In this document: in pieces, positions 11,423-22,259 of the stretch
Numbering within the stretch: the stretch's first letter is position 1
Layout: the number at the start of each line of letters is the position of its first letter
DNA from: Phytophthora quininea
Taxonomy: Eukaryota; Oomycota; Peronosporomycetes; Peronosporales; Peronosporaceae
Length of the DNA stretch: 64,000 nt
NCBI GenBank assembly: GCA_011947345.1
Contig: JAAVTG010000641.1
Location: 1-64,000 of the forward strand
Direction of reading: 5' to 3'
Position numbers and translations under genes: made by a program
The notes under the pieces: generated by a model
Told to the model about the DNA's origin: nothing
The model's database searches: none
Seen by the model: the letters and a program-made list of their open reading frames with translations, nothing else

Positions 11423-11558
11423 GTGCATTGGGCAGTGCAAGGTTTCGATTTTCAAGGCAATTCCAGAGGACTAATAAAGTTAGGACAGATTTGGCGATGG
11501 AGCTCCTTTCTTGCGTGCAAATGAATAGTTTCTTGCTTTCCTTTTGAGTGGACGTTTC

Positions 11559-14500
11559 ATGAAAGACTCTTGGGATTTTGGATCGGCATTGATGAAGGTG
11601 CCCGTTCAAGAAGACGATGTTGTTAAGGATTCACGAAGGTCCATCCAAGAGGCTGAGTATGCGGTTCTGAGCAGCATCGCGGTCCGAGAGAAGCACAAGG
11701 CCAAACTTCTTGCGCTGCTCTCAATCGTCGCCCCTCCAAGCTGTCCTGAAAATAAAATGCCGGGACGTTGGAAAAAGAGGTCGAAACCGGGTGAGGTTCA
11801 CCTCCCTGAAGTTCCCACGGGTAAAGAAATTCACATACTTGGAGATTTGTTGCTTTTGATGCGAGCAGCTTCCGTGGATGTTGTGGAGGATATTCAGCTG
11901 TGGCGTGAGGTTGTACACCAAGGACTCCCACGACCATACATCCACGAGAACGAAAACTATTTACTAGTTATGTGTGAAGACCTAGACTTTCTGGACCAAG
12001 TGGGCGATCTTGTGGCATGGTTGGGATTTCGTCTGGCTCGGAACCCATTTATTGTTGCTGAAGCGTTGGATGGAATTGTCACTTCCAGACTTGGGATAAA
12101 CGTTCGCGAATATCGGTCACTAAGGTACTGGAGCGCTGCCAGCTGGCCGAAGAATACTAATTTGACTGACAAACAGCGAATCTGTCGGAATTCAAAGACC
12201 AGAGAGGATAGATGGAGGAAACACCCGCCACCCCAACCGCTTGTAACATCTTTGGCCAGCATCCAACCTGAAGATGATGTCGTTGATGGATCTCGTGTAC
12301 AAACTGCTCAAGCTGTTCTGCTCGAAGAAGAAAGTTTTCACGGTCGACTACGATCTTTAGCAGTGCTGAAAGAGTACATTATTCGAGGTCCTTCAAAATT
12401 GGAGCGCAGCGGTCCTGGTAATAATGAGGAATATTCGACAATTTATGAAGAGATCGCAGCAGTTAACTCGCGGCAAAGGTAGCGTACAAAGCTGCAGTTG
12501 TGCGATGATGTTAACGAATTTTTATTGAGTGTTTTAGGACTACAGCTTACCAATCCGCATTAGTACGTCGAGAACGCACACACGTCCAGCAGCTTCTTCA
12601 AGATCTATATAATCAAATCAAATGGACAGAGTTACGTCGTGAAAACGATCGTGTGCAAGAGCATCGTGTTTGGTACGATTTGGTTAGTTCAGAACTTGTT
12701 TTTACGTGGCTAACGGGTGCACAAGGCATTGTCGTGACAAATACAGAAGGGAAGCATTGGCTTTATTTGCTCGACTAGCTGATAAATTGCAACAATGCCT
12801 GACAGTGTTAAACGGCGAGGAATCCTGTCTCGGCAAAGTGCTGGATAAACACAAGAGCCAACAGAGTGCCTTACAGATTGAAAAGGTAAAGTACTTTAAG
12901 CATACACCTTCCTAATATACTAACTTGTCTTGATTCCTTAGGATAAACTACGGATAGCCAGAATCGACAAGAAACAACAAGAAATTACGTCAAGACGTGA
13001 CGATATCCGCAAAAAGACTATAGAACGCAGCCGATTATTGCGAGAAAAGAAGAAAAGTTCTCAAAAGCAGAAGGATCTTACAGAACCACAAACTCCTGAA
13101 GCAAAATACCGTGAAATTGCCCAGGCCGTCGAAAATGATATTCGAGTGATTGAAGCGAAGAAAGCGAGTGTACAAAAACCGATTGAGGAGTGCGATCTTC
13201 ATAGTCGACTGGAAGAAAAGCGACAACAATCGATCCGCCAGAAACGTGAAACTATCGAGCTAAAGACTCGCATCGCACAGGAAAAGAAAACTGAGTTGGA
13301 TCGGCGTCGCACTGCGAACATGGCAATGAAACACGAAGAAGTTTTGTCCCGTGCCGTCGAGCGAGACGCGAGAAGAAAACTGCAGTTGAAAGCCAACAAA
13401 GCGAGAATGGATCGCCTCGCTGCATGTGCCATTTTCAAGTGTACGCACGAGATGAACGGCAAGCAATTTTTGATTTCAATTTACATACAAAATGCACGTG
13501 GGTACGATCTGGAAAGTCTTCGAATTGTAGCGTATCATCCAAGTTCATCAGCGGCATCAACAATGGTCATGACTGTCCGGGAATTTAATTCTTTAGGCTA
13601 TGGCCGAACAAGTGAAGGACTAGGAAACTATTGCAAGTGGCTTTGTTTGCTGTATGAGAAACGTCGACGACAGTTTCGACTGGTTTGGTCGGGTCCGTCA
13701 TGCCCTCGACCACTTCGACTTCGTGAGAGTGACCAAACACTACTCTGTGTTCACAAAGAAGGCCTCAAAATGTGGAATAACCGAGCAGACAATTACGCTC
13801 TGGTGGCGATGTACTTGAGAACGGATAATCCATCAACTGTGTGCTTTGTTTTGAGTTCGTGGCATGGCCCTGAAAGTGTTCTTATGGAATCTGGCATTGC
13901 TACGAAATGTTTGGTGTATGGTACCGATTTGGATATCAAACGCGATTACTTGGGCCAAACTAAACTTATCTGGAGGCATCATACGTATCATGAAGAACTG
14001 CAACGGGAAGAGTATACCGATAAATCAAAAGTGTACTTTGGGAATATCACGATCGATCGCGCAAAGTATGAGGTCCACATTTACGATACAAGCGACAAAG
14101 ATTACACGATGGACCTGGTTCCAAAACCTGGAAGTAAAACCCAGGCGAGTCAGCAGATCGCTAAACAACTACTTGTTCCCAAGCAAGAAGTGAATCCGTA
14201 TGGCATTCCGCTCCCGTCTTCCAGCTTCGCGGAATTGTTGGCTTTGACCAAGTTCGAGAAGCTCAGATCTTCTCCTACTCATGACGAGTGGAAAACCACC
14301 GTCTCATCTAAATGGCGGACTAAGTTGACACAATACATCCGTGTGCTAAAGCTGACGAAATACGCGTGTAAGATTGGAGGTGTCTTCTGTTTCGTGACTC
14401 TCTTTCTGGTCCAACAAAAGAGGGAATTTCGAGCGTACTTGCTGTTGAAAATAACATGGCTGTCACCCAAATCACCAGCATCGCAATTTCGCGGTGGTGT

Positions 14501-15695
14501 TCCAACACAACAATCGCTGACGATTGCACTGTCGGATTATCTACGATGTTCGAACATTTCCCGTCGAATCACTCTCGGTTTGGATGACGACCGGAGATCT
14601 GAAGAGTGCCCTGAATGTCTTGCTTATGGGGAATCAAAACTCCAACACAACGACCGGCTACATGCAACAGGCGATACAGCTTTCGACTACCCGATGAGTT
14701 GCTCCAACTGTGCAACAATCCAGTACTGGCGATTGAGTGCTATCAAACACTTAATCACTCATACTGGTGCTACCTCTTCCGAATCGCTACAGTTAATTTA
14801 TCACGGGTATTGCGAAGTATGTGCTGTGATGGTTCATCCAATTGTCCTAGTGTTAGGGTCAACAAATTCTCCTTGGCTCCTACGAGTTCTGGAGCGTTAT
14901 TTCTTCGCTTTCGACTGCAAATTAACAGGCAATAATGTAGAGGATGTGCTGCATGCACTGATAGAGCATCGAATCGCGGTATTGTTCAATGCTAACTGCG
15001 GTATGACCGTCTCTAGTGCGAATTTGTTCACAAATGAACTTCACTGGTGGCTGTACCCGGACCATGAAGAACTACCGTGTCACGTGGCTTATCTCGTTGG
15101 TGAATCGATTTTTAACTCTGAAATTGCTCTTGATAATCAACGAGACGCGGATCTACTGGAAGCGATGAAATCGTTGAATACTGTCGCCATTCAAGTGGGT
15201 AAGCAAGACCCCGTTCACCTCGATTATGATGACGAGGAAAGTGGCGACCACGCCTCCGCATTTGACGCCTATCTGGTAGCAGAAGCAGTGCTAGTAGAAG
15301 CCACACGAATGCTACTGCACCCGGAATGGTCATGGTCAAAACCTCGAGAAATTGTCGGAGCCTCTAGCTGGAGTACCGCTTGCAAGTATTTACTGGAGCC
15401 GGACCAACTCAGTACTGCCTTACAACAGCTAAAGCCGCTAGCATTCCAGCCATCCACTGTGGAAATACTGCAAGCGTATTTCATGCATGCTAGCTGGCCA
15501 CGGGATTATAATGACGTCCGTCCGATTTTCTATGGACTGCTGAGCTATATGATGCATTTGGAGCATGTACGTCAGATTTTAACGGCAAAAAATGGCTCGC
15601 TTCAAAATCCGCATCACGTGGAAATGGAAAATGGTGAATTTCTAGCTGCAAACACCAGCGTCATCGACAGTTCCTACATGACAGAGACGTCGTAA
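11559..15695 (+). CDS. Large coiled-coil protein of unknown function
   Basis: A multi-exon gene starting MKDSWDFGSALMK. Exon 1 runs to 12478; an intron at 12479-12537 is followed by a helical exon (ERTHVQQLLQDLYNQIKW). An unclear junction or one-base break near 12660-12745 leads to a further helical segment. An intron at 12886-12941 precedes a last exon of over 2.7 kb. Residues encoded by about 12950-13420 are a long, highly charged coiled coil (repeated REKKK, EAKK and RRKLQLKANKARMDRLAAC patterns). Downstream is a globular region with paired cysteines (ECPECL, MSCSNC) and conserved-looking stretches such as LIYHGYCEVCAVMVHP. I do not recognise the family. The region near 14340-14600 is open in two frames, so a missed intron or indel is possible there. 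It ends 12 bases before the stop of the convergent S33 gene. Confidence 0.72.
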
Positions 15696-15707
15696 AAAGT
15701 GTTGTGT

Positions 15708-17513
15708 CTAGGGATTCTCCTGCGACGCCGAAGTGGAAGTAGGATCGTCTTGGCCTAGATAGACGCCGTCGTACACATCATCGGTGTAGAAGTACTGGTC
15801 CACAATTTCCGTTGGCGCTGTCATGTTGAACGCCGGCATATCGTCGAGGCAGGATTTGTCCAGACGCGTTAGGTCGCCGTTGTTCTTCACGTAGGATGCC
15901 AGCACCTGCATCCCACAAGTCGCTACGTTCTCATTGTTGGTCGAAGTGGTCACGAGTACCCCATGAGTGGCATAATCGAAAGTGATAAGCTCCTTGTTCT
16001 TGCCTTTCAGAGCTTGCAGGAGATACTTGGCGAATTTAACTGGCGTCCGAGCATCAAGCGTACCACCGAGCAGTAGAACGCTGGCTTGTTTGGGGATCGT
16101 GGCGCTCTTGTTCCAGTATTGGTCTCGGTCGTAAATGATCCCGTTGCCTTCGTAATCGCCACCAGTGAATTTGTTGCAAGCCGGCGAGTCTTCCTTGGAG
16201 AAGGCGCAGTATTGCTCAACGAGGTCAATTGTGCCTCCGTCGGACATTTCGACATCCGTAAAGCGCTTGACCATCTCCTTCATGGAAGGCTGCGGAGATT
16301 CCCACAACTCGGAGTATTGGATCAGACAGTTGAGCAGATTGGACGTGTACGCATCGTCTTGGGTTTTGGCACCTTGATATCCGGAGTCAGTCATGCTGCT
16401 GTACAGCGTCTTGTAGAAATAAGTCAAGACTTTGACATCGTCGGCCGAACAGCGAAGCGATCGGTAGACGACTGGCGGGATCAGCGTTCTCATCGATGCG
16501 TCCTGAAGCATCGACCCGAGCGCTTGTCGTAAGGTGTATGAAGGCTTCGAAGTCCCATCTTGAGTCGCACAAGTCGTGTTCGGGTCCTTGTCAAACTGGT
16601 TGATGAGCTTTCGAATACTTTTCTTGAGTCCAGTGCGTTTAAAGCGGGTCTTACACTCTTTGTCTTGTTGACAGAGCGCCATGAAGTCATCGCCCACCTC
16701 ACCAAAATATGTGTCGTAGGTCGAAGTGAACGGAAACGTTTCAACGGCGGGTGCTCCGGCGCCAGAGGCCGTAGCGACACTATCCAAGACATACCCGGTC
16801 ACTTTTGGAGGAGACAAGTGCATCAACCGCTCCACCAGAATGGTGCCGTAGCTGACCCCGTAGACGATAGTGCTCGCCTTGTTCGTGTACTTGGAGATGA
16901 GCGTCTTGAGGTCCATTGCGGCGCTGGTGGTCGAGAAGGATGCCAGGTCGCCAAATTGGTTCTCGAGGTCCTGAGCACAGGCCGGGATCTCGGAAATCTC
17001 AATGCCAGCGCCCGATGGAGACCCCGTAGTGGTCACTTGAGCCGCGGCGCAGTCAAATCGCGTACTGCGGCCGGTGCCGCGGTGATCCATCGTGTACACG
17101 TTGACCGAGCCCTTCAAAAGAGTAGACAACGTTGCCATATCGGCCTCCACTACAAGACACGAGTCAATTGAATGAAGCAACCTCAAAATTACAACAGAAA
17201 TGAACGCACTTGGTGTCGACGAATATCCGGGTCCACCTTGCAAAAGCCACACGTTGGGAGCAGTGTCGGCATTGGTTGTAGCAGGAAAGCGCTTAACGAA
17301 GATGTCGACCGTGTCGTCCACCGATTCCGGTGTTTCGCAGATTCCAGGGTAACACAGAGGAGCCTTGTACACGGCGCATTCGGCTGGAAGGCCACTGATG
17401 CTGCCTTCGTCCGAGAACGTTGTTGGTGAGCAGGAAAACCAACCGTTGAGCTTGTTGGCCGAAGTCTCGAGGATCGTGACGGCTGCCACCAGAATCAGGA
17501 AGTATGGCCGCAT
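15708..17513 (-). CDS. Secreted S33 (TAP-like) serine peptidase, intact
   Basis: The intact paralogue of the two inverted-repeat copies, 581 residues after splicing. Exon 1 is 17210-17513 and exon 2 is 15708-17149. The 60-bp intron 17150-17209 follows GGPGYSSTP and has no stop codon in frame. The start MRPYFLILVAAVTILETSA looks like a signal peptide; the further in-frame ATG upstream lies inside the initiator motif, so I reject it. Key motifs are GGPGYSS, MDHRGTGRST, GVSYGT (nucleophile), LLLGGTLDART (Asp) and FDYATHG (His). The protein probably acts outside the cell on peptides or amino-terminal tripeptides; substrate is not deducible. Upstream DNA to about 17880 shares patches with the upstream regions of the other copies, so the whole transcription unit was duplicated. 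Confidence 0.93.
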   Translation of the reverse strand: MRPYFLILVAAVTILETSANKLNGWFSCSPTTFSDEGSISGLPAECAVYKAPLCYPGICETPESVDDTVDIFVKRFPATTNADTAPNVWLLQGGPGYSSTPSAFISVVILRLLHSIDSCLVVEADMATLSTLLKGSVNVYTMDHRGTGRSTRFDCAAAQVTTTGSPSGAGIEISEIPACAQDLENQFGDLASFSTTSAAMDLKTLISKYTNKASTIVYGVSYGTILVERLMHLSPPKVTGYVLDSVATASGAGAPAVETFPFTSTYDTYFGEVGDDFMALCQQDKECKTRFKRTGLKKSIRKLINQFDKDPNTTCATQDGTSKPSYTLRQALGSMLQDASMRTLIPPVVYRSLRCSADDVKVLTYFYKTLYSSMTDSGYQGAKTQDDAYTSNLLNCLIQYSELWESPQPSMKEMVKRFTDVEMSDGGTIDLVEQYCAFSKEDSPACNKFTGGDYEGNGIIYDRDQYWNKSATIPKQASVLLLGGTLDARTPVKFAKYLLQALKGKNKELITFDYATHGVLVTTSTNNENVATCGMQVLASYVKNNGDLTRLDKSCLDDMPAFNMTAPTEIVDQYFYTDDVYDGVYLGQDDPTSTSASQENP

Positions 17514-17529
17514 TACGATAGAGTGAGGC

Positions 17530-17544
17530 GGTTGAGAAATGATC
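17530..17544 (-). promoter_or_regulatory. Oomycete initiator-like core promoter, intact S33 gene
   Basis: The minus strand reads GATCATTTCTCAACC, 17 bases upstream of the ATG at 17513. Its conservation among three S33 copies whose flanks have otherwise diverged suggests it is the transcription start element. It decides the choice of start codon. Confidence 0.68.
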
Positions 17545-17559
17545 AAGTCTTCAACGAAC

Positions 17560-18226
17560 GTGGACTAGGAATCGTCTCATCTCGAAGAGCTTGCAACAAG
17601 TCAACCTACCGTATTTTTTCCACTGCATGAAAGCACGTTACAGTGAAGTCGCTGGTAGTCATTGGCGCCGTCGTACGATCCGAAGATGTCACCGATCGCC
17701 GAGCGAGTCCCAGATGGCCTGTGGGCACGTGGATCAGCGTATACAATACAGCGCAAACAAATGGACTTTACTCGCAAGTATTATAGGTTGTACTACGTGT
17801 CGGGGAAGCCACGCCAACATCTCGTTCGATGGACAGTAGTTTCGAGAACAATGCAATTAGAGCTCCGCCGTCAATACCAGATAAGTAAGTTATACACACT
17901 GTACATCGTTGTGGTGGCATTACTTACTACATCATTGAAGCGCACGACGTACAGTTGCAGATAGAGTGAGATGATAGCATCGAGATCTGCCAGATTGCCA
18001 TGATCTTCACCGGCCGTAAACAGTCAGTCGTTGCCAACTCAAGCTTGCTTTACGGTAATATCCTAACAATGCAAGTTCCAACCAACCGAAACAATCTCAT
18101 AAATCAGCCAAGGTGCAAGTGTATTCCCTTCCTCGTCACTGTCAGCAGCAGATCGTACACAGTTACAATCGATGCAAGCAGGTAGGTAGGTGATCGAAAC
18201 CTCTTAGCGTCTGCATTGATGTACTT
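17560..18226. other. Stretch without a recognised gene
   Basis: Contains patches similar to the sequence upstream of the inverted-repeat S33 genes (CGTACGATCC-type blocks near 17670) and otherwise only short open frames. No coding feature can be supported. Confidence 0.5.
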
Positions 18227-18433
18227 CTAGATCTGGCACGACAGAAGAGGACGCCGTTGGTGCACGCGGGGCTTGTCAACCTGGCGCAAAAGCTTGAAGA
18301 TACCAGTGCCCAGCGGAACAGGGACACCCATAATAATGCACTCACTGACACCAACGATAGCATCCGTACGCGAGTGCACAGCAGCATCGAACAGGTGATC
18401 TGTAGTCTTCTCGAACGCGAGCATGAGACCCAA
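18227..18433 (-). pseudogene. Relic of RNA polymerase III largest subunit (C-terminal piece)
   Basis: The minus-strand frame contains FEKTTDHLFDAAVHSRTD followed by GVSECIIMGVPVPLGTGIFKLL, a pattern I recognise from the extreme C-terminal region of the RPC1 subunit of RNA polymerase III. The match is confined to about 60 residues. There is no upstream polymerase sequence in this window, and the following residues lead to a stop. It is probably a transposed fragment rather than a gene; the functional copy must lie elsewhere. Confidence 0.6.
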
Positions 18434-18558
18434 TTCTGGAACTCTGCTAGCTGGTTGAAAAATCTGCTTTCACAGGCAAATAGGAAAGCTATCGATGCAA
18501 AGATTAGAGTTGAAACACCTCCACCACTTGGAAAACCTTTACCAACCTGAAGACAATG

Positions 18559-18631
18559 GCAAGTGGACCGTGAAAACTCTTCTTCTACTTTGATGGATCA
18601 AGAAGAAGAAGAGTTTTCACGATCCACTATA
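18559..18631. repeat. Near-perfect hairpin (GAAAACTCTTCTTCT arms)
   Basis: AGTGGACCGTGAAAACTCTT and its continuation CTTCT are followed after a loop of about 14 bases by AGAAGAAGAAGAGTTTTCAC and GATCCACT. The arms of about 25 bases pair almost completely. It lies directly upstream of, or at, the start of the SNARE-like gene, and the loop contains an ATG (18593). Confidence 0.75.
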
Positions 18632-18642
18632 TAACTTGCGAT

Positions 18643-20066
18643 TTGTATGGGTTGGGTTCGTATCTGAAAGACCGCGACATTTCATATTCCATGTCAGTCA
18701 GGAAAGGGATGCAGGACGAAGAAGCTTCGCGGCGATGGCAGGAGAGGCACACGCAGGCATTGCGCGACACTGCTGGCGCGTTGCAAATGGGGAGAGCTAC
18801 GGCTCATGCCCTCAGCATGCAGTCTGGTACGACCAACCTTCTCATTGTGCCATTTCTCCCCTATTTCTAACCGAATTCTTTACTTACAGAGCAATTGGGA
18901 CGAAGCGAGCGCGTGGTTGACGAGACTCAAGCCACCGTCGACATGTCCAAAAGAGTGCTAAGGTACGAAGTAATGTTATATATTGTAATGGAGGGTATTC
19001 TTAACAGTTTTTTTTTCTAGGGGTATGACGTGGTCTGGCTGGCTCTACAACAAGTTTTCGACTGTACCACAACTCTCGACCGACAACTCTAGCTCAAAAG
19101 AAGTCGGAGGCCTATTTTTTTATTTAACTGTGGTAGAATGGTTAATTTTCTAAGCTTGTTGTTCCTGTATTTTGATCAGATTGCGATGGGGTTTATCTGT
19201 CCGGAGTGCAAAGTGCAATTCGAGTCTCCTGAAACTCTGGGGCTGCACTATTCCAGTGTGCACGATACTCGGCCAAATCCAGAGATTTTTGCCAATCAAA
19301 ATAAGAAACTAAGACGTACTCGTCAGACTCAGAGCCAGCAGCAAGTTGTCCTGCTGCAGTCTGGTGACATTCACGACCAATTTCTACGGGACTTGGAGCC
19401 GCAGTTAGTGGAGTTGAAAGAGGCGAGTTTGGCGCTGGGTAGTGCGTTAGACACCCAGAATGAACAACTGGAGCGGATGGACGCCAAGATTGGAGCAGTG
19501 CATCATGACATGAAGAGGGTTGGCATACAAGCAAGTCAGCTTGCTGGTAATAAGGTGCCGGTGGTCTTCAGATTCCGATGTGCCTTTCAGGAGGTGCGGA
19601 CGCAAAAGTTCTTACGTGACGTGGATGGGGAAGTATTACTGAGGTAGGACTTTTGTGGATCTGGAGGATCAAGTTGTGGTTTGTATCTGATGTGGTGTGA
19701 TGTGCTAGTGCGGATGTCGTTGTGGGCGGCTGCACGTTCCGTGCGTATACGCTCGGTGACGATAGTGATGTGTGGGGCTTTCAAAGTGAAAAGTCATCTC
19801 GCTTCTTAGGCATTAATCGTTTCGGGAGTTTGAAAGTTCAAGGAGCAGACTTGAACTCATACGAGCAATTTCTGGTGGAGGCGAAGCCGAGCACAACCAT
19901 GTTCGTCCTTTCTAGCTACTTTGGTCTCGGTGGCTGGATCGTGTTGAAGGGAACGGAAAGCCAGAGTCTAACAATTATTCGAGGCACGGCTGAAAACAAG
20001 GCGCAAGCCGCCCAGTTCAAGATAGTCGACTTGGACGACGGACTTCGAAATAGAGTGGAGGCGTAA
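18643..20066 (+). CDS. SNARE-like protein with internal C2H2 zinc finger
   Basis: Exons inferred: to 18826, 18890-18962, 19021-19102, 19180-19643 and 19709-20066, all GT-AG and phase-consistent, giving about 387 codons from the first visible residue. The N-terminal part (GMQDEEASRRWQERHTQALR) leads into a helix with a central Gln typical of a Q-SNARE motif (MQS-EQLGRSERVVDETQATVD). A C2H2 finger follows (FICPECKVQF...HYSSVH, C-x2-C-x12-H-x4-H). A second SNARE-like helix comes next (LGSALDTQNEQLERMDAKIG), then a beta-rich C-terminal domain (VVGGCTFRAYTLGDD, IVLKGTESQSLTIIRG). Two SNARE helices in one chain recall SNAP-25-type Qb/Qc proteins. The intron at 19103-19179 joins the two halves in frame; if it is wrong these are two genes, the second starting at MGFICPEC. 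The true start is unclear: an ATG at 18593 is out of frame. Confidence 0.65.
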
Positions 20067-20090
20067 CATGTTGGTGAAAGTACTTCTCCA

Positions 20091-20305
20091 GTTTGTTGAG
20101 GAACAATCGATCTCTCAGTCCGCTAAACGGTCCAGCAGCTCCTCCCACAAAGCACGGCAGCTCCGAGTGGTAACACATAATTTCCACCAATGTGTTGATC
20201 GTTTCGGCGTGCTTTCGAGCTGCCAGAGCTCCTTGAACACACAGGTCGGTAAAATACTGGAAGTGCGGTTAGCTTGAGTGGAGCAGCCTCGAAACTGAAG
20301 GTCCT
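20091..20305 (-). pseudogene. Inverted fragment of the PI 4-kinase gene
   Basis: The minus strand repeats part of the last exon of the kinase gene at 23882-26934. 20091-20265 corresponds to about 26654-26817, and 20270-20300 to about 26566-26605, with roughly 50 bases missing between them. Substitutions are few. The fragment has no start, no catalytic motifs, and lies only 3.6 kb upstream of its source in opposite orientation. Confidence 0.85.
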
Positions 20306-21674
20306 ACTCGCGGCGGAAAAGAACATTTATCAAGCAGTCTACAGTAACCAAGTCGATGTGGATACCGCCTTCAACGTCGTCAAGAACTTCTCGCATGGCT
20401 CCAACGGCATCAAAAGTGCCAGGACCGAACAGGTTTGTATCTCTGTTCAATTTGCAATGAAGCACAGTCGATGCAAGTGAATTCAAGTAGCACCGTCCAC
20501 CGTTGGTCCAGTCCAGGCTTCCATTCCGGCGAAACTGCACGCCCCCAGGCCAATTCGTCGAGCGCCTGTCAAAGCAAGGCAACTCACTAGGACGTGTGAT
20601 TGTTGTATTCCAACAAGTGAACAACCCCAAAACAATTGTCATCTGCATGAACTCACACGAATGGGTCTAAAGTCTTTCAAAGAAGTTGAATCAAATCTTG
20701 ATGGTCGACGCTTCAGTTTTGCTGTCGCTAATCCGCTTCAGTGACGGGTGCAACTGTGTCCGCACGTCAGCATCTGAGTCAGCCGATGGACCTGTCGGGA
20801 CCAAATCCTGTAACCGCACCCGCCAGCTGTTTCACGATTGGTGACGTGTCTTGTACAAGTTGCACGAGACCTCGCTAAAGAAAATGCTGGTTGTTGCCTT
20901 TGCATTTTGGACCGCTCAAAAGCTGCTGCTTGGGCCGACTCGCTGTACAACATCCTCCTCTACCCGTTCGATACATCGCCATTCATATCTTTGCCAGAGA
21001 TGTTCGCGACGCGAGGAAACTGCGCCTTGGAGCAAACATCCTTGCACTCCGGTAGGGTTCTCCGACCACTTTGCTCCGGCATCGATGGGGAGGCACGATA
21101 TCGGTGCCGTGGGGCGCCACAGGCAGCTGAGCGATGCCCTGTTCTGCTTGGGGTGGATTTTCCTCCTAGCAGATGCGCTGGTCAACCTCGCTGGCGCTGC
21201 TTGATTCGCATCCTGAGCTTGTGGGCGCTTGGTTGCAGGCCCCAGCTCAGCCAAACTCCTCGCATTGCAGTGTCGAGATCGACCAGACTTTCCCTACGAT
21301 AGACGGCGAGCTATAATTCCTGTACGTGCTCGTGAATCTGGTCGCTCGGATCGGTCATCGGCACGATGCTGGCAGGTCCATGCACGGTGCGCTGATCGGA
21401 GCCTTCAGTCAGGCGCGGCCCTCGTGACGTGCGTGCATTCCCGCTGCAACCGCCGAAGCAAAAGGCGGCTCGCCACTGCACCACGCCTTTGGCGCTCTTC
21501 AACCCTTTTAGCCTATAAAGCAAACCACGTAGCTGAACAATACATACACCTACATGTATTCACTCCCCTTATAGCTAACGTACAGGTCGTGGAAAGCAAT
21601 AAATACCCAGCCCTCTGCCGTCCTAAATACCCTCCATGGGAGGAAACTCTGTCTCTTCGAGTCCCCTCCTCCTT
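20306..21674. other. Gene-poor stretch, nothing recognised
   Basis: Only short open frames in all phases, without introns or motifs that fit each other. A plus-strand segment around 20305-20430 (LLAAEKNIYQAVYSNQVDVD) reads like peptide but has no start or recognisable family. Confidence 0.5.
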
Positions 21675-22151
21675 CTAATACAGCAAGACCTTCTCTCTCG
21701 TGTCGCTGAACGGGTACCGCAGCGCTCTGACGTCTTGGATTCTGCTCTGCTCCAGTGTCTTCTCGCACGCGTCCAGCTGCGAGAAGGCGCGCGCGTCCAA
21801 CGTGGCGCGCACGTCCTGGCAGATGAGTGCGATGTCTTCGACCGGAAAGCCGTGGTCCTCGGCCAGAATGCGGGCCCTCTCCATGGGGTCCAGCCACAGG
21901 TCGTTGCGGCTGCGGCGGCCGCAGCCCGAGGCCAGCGGCGCCGTCATCTCTGTGTCGGAGTCCGAGTCGATGCAGTCGCTGTCGCTGTCGTCGTCGTCGT
22001 CGGCGATCATCGAGTAGGAGTGGCGGGTGGGGCGGCCGACGAGCCCCACGGGCGGGCCGCCGCTCTCCGGGACGGTGCTGGCGTTGTAGCCGACGCGGAA
22101 CTCGAGCACGCTGACGGTGCCCCACCGCACGCGCTTGGTCGGCAGCTCCAT
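21675..22151 (-). CDS. Conserved hypothetical with VRWGTVSVLEF...GGPPVGL motif
   Basis: 158 residues from MELPTKRVRWG. The first 40 residues carry the V-x-V-x-E-F then GGPPVGL pattern that I recall from a widespread family of uncharacterised stramenopile (diatom, oomycete) proteins. An acidic serine/aspartate stretch (DDDDDSDSD) follows, then a helical C-terminus (RNDLWLDPMERARIL, ICQDVRATLDARAF). A longer frame begins at 22259, but an initiator-like TCACTTCCC element lies inside it at 22194-22210, favouring 22151. High GC, single exon. Function unknown. Confidence 0.75.
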   Translation of the reverse strand: MELPTKRVRWGTVSVLEFRVGYNASTVPESGGPPVGLVGRPTRHSYSMIADDDDDSDSDCIDSDSDTEMTAPLASGCGRRSRNDLWLDPMERARILAEDHGFPVEDIALICQDVRATLDARAFSQLDACEKTLEQSRIQDVRALRYPFSDTREKVLLY

Positions 22152-22193
22152 TGGCTTGGCGGGTATTTGACTGCTAGACGTGTGCCAGTCGCA

Positions 22194-22210
22194 GTCTATT
22201 GGGAAGTGAC
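22194..22210 (-). promoter_or_regulatory. Initiator-like element upstream of 22151 start
   Basis: The minus strand reads GTCACTTCCCAATAGAC, matching the TCAYTYY core with a following CA-rich segment, about 45 bases upstream of the ATG. It is the reason for preferring the shorter start. Confidence 0.45.
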
Positions 22211-22259
22211 GGGAGTTTTGCAAGGGGGAAATGCGGGGATGGGCAATCAGACGGGGCAA

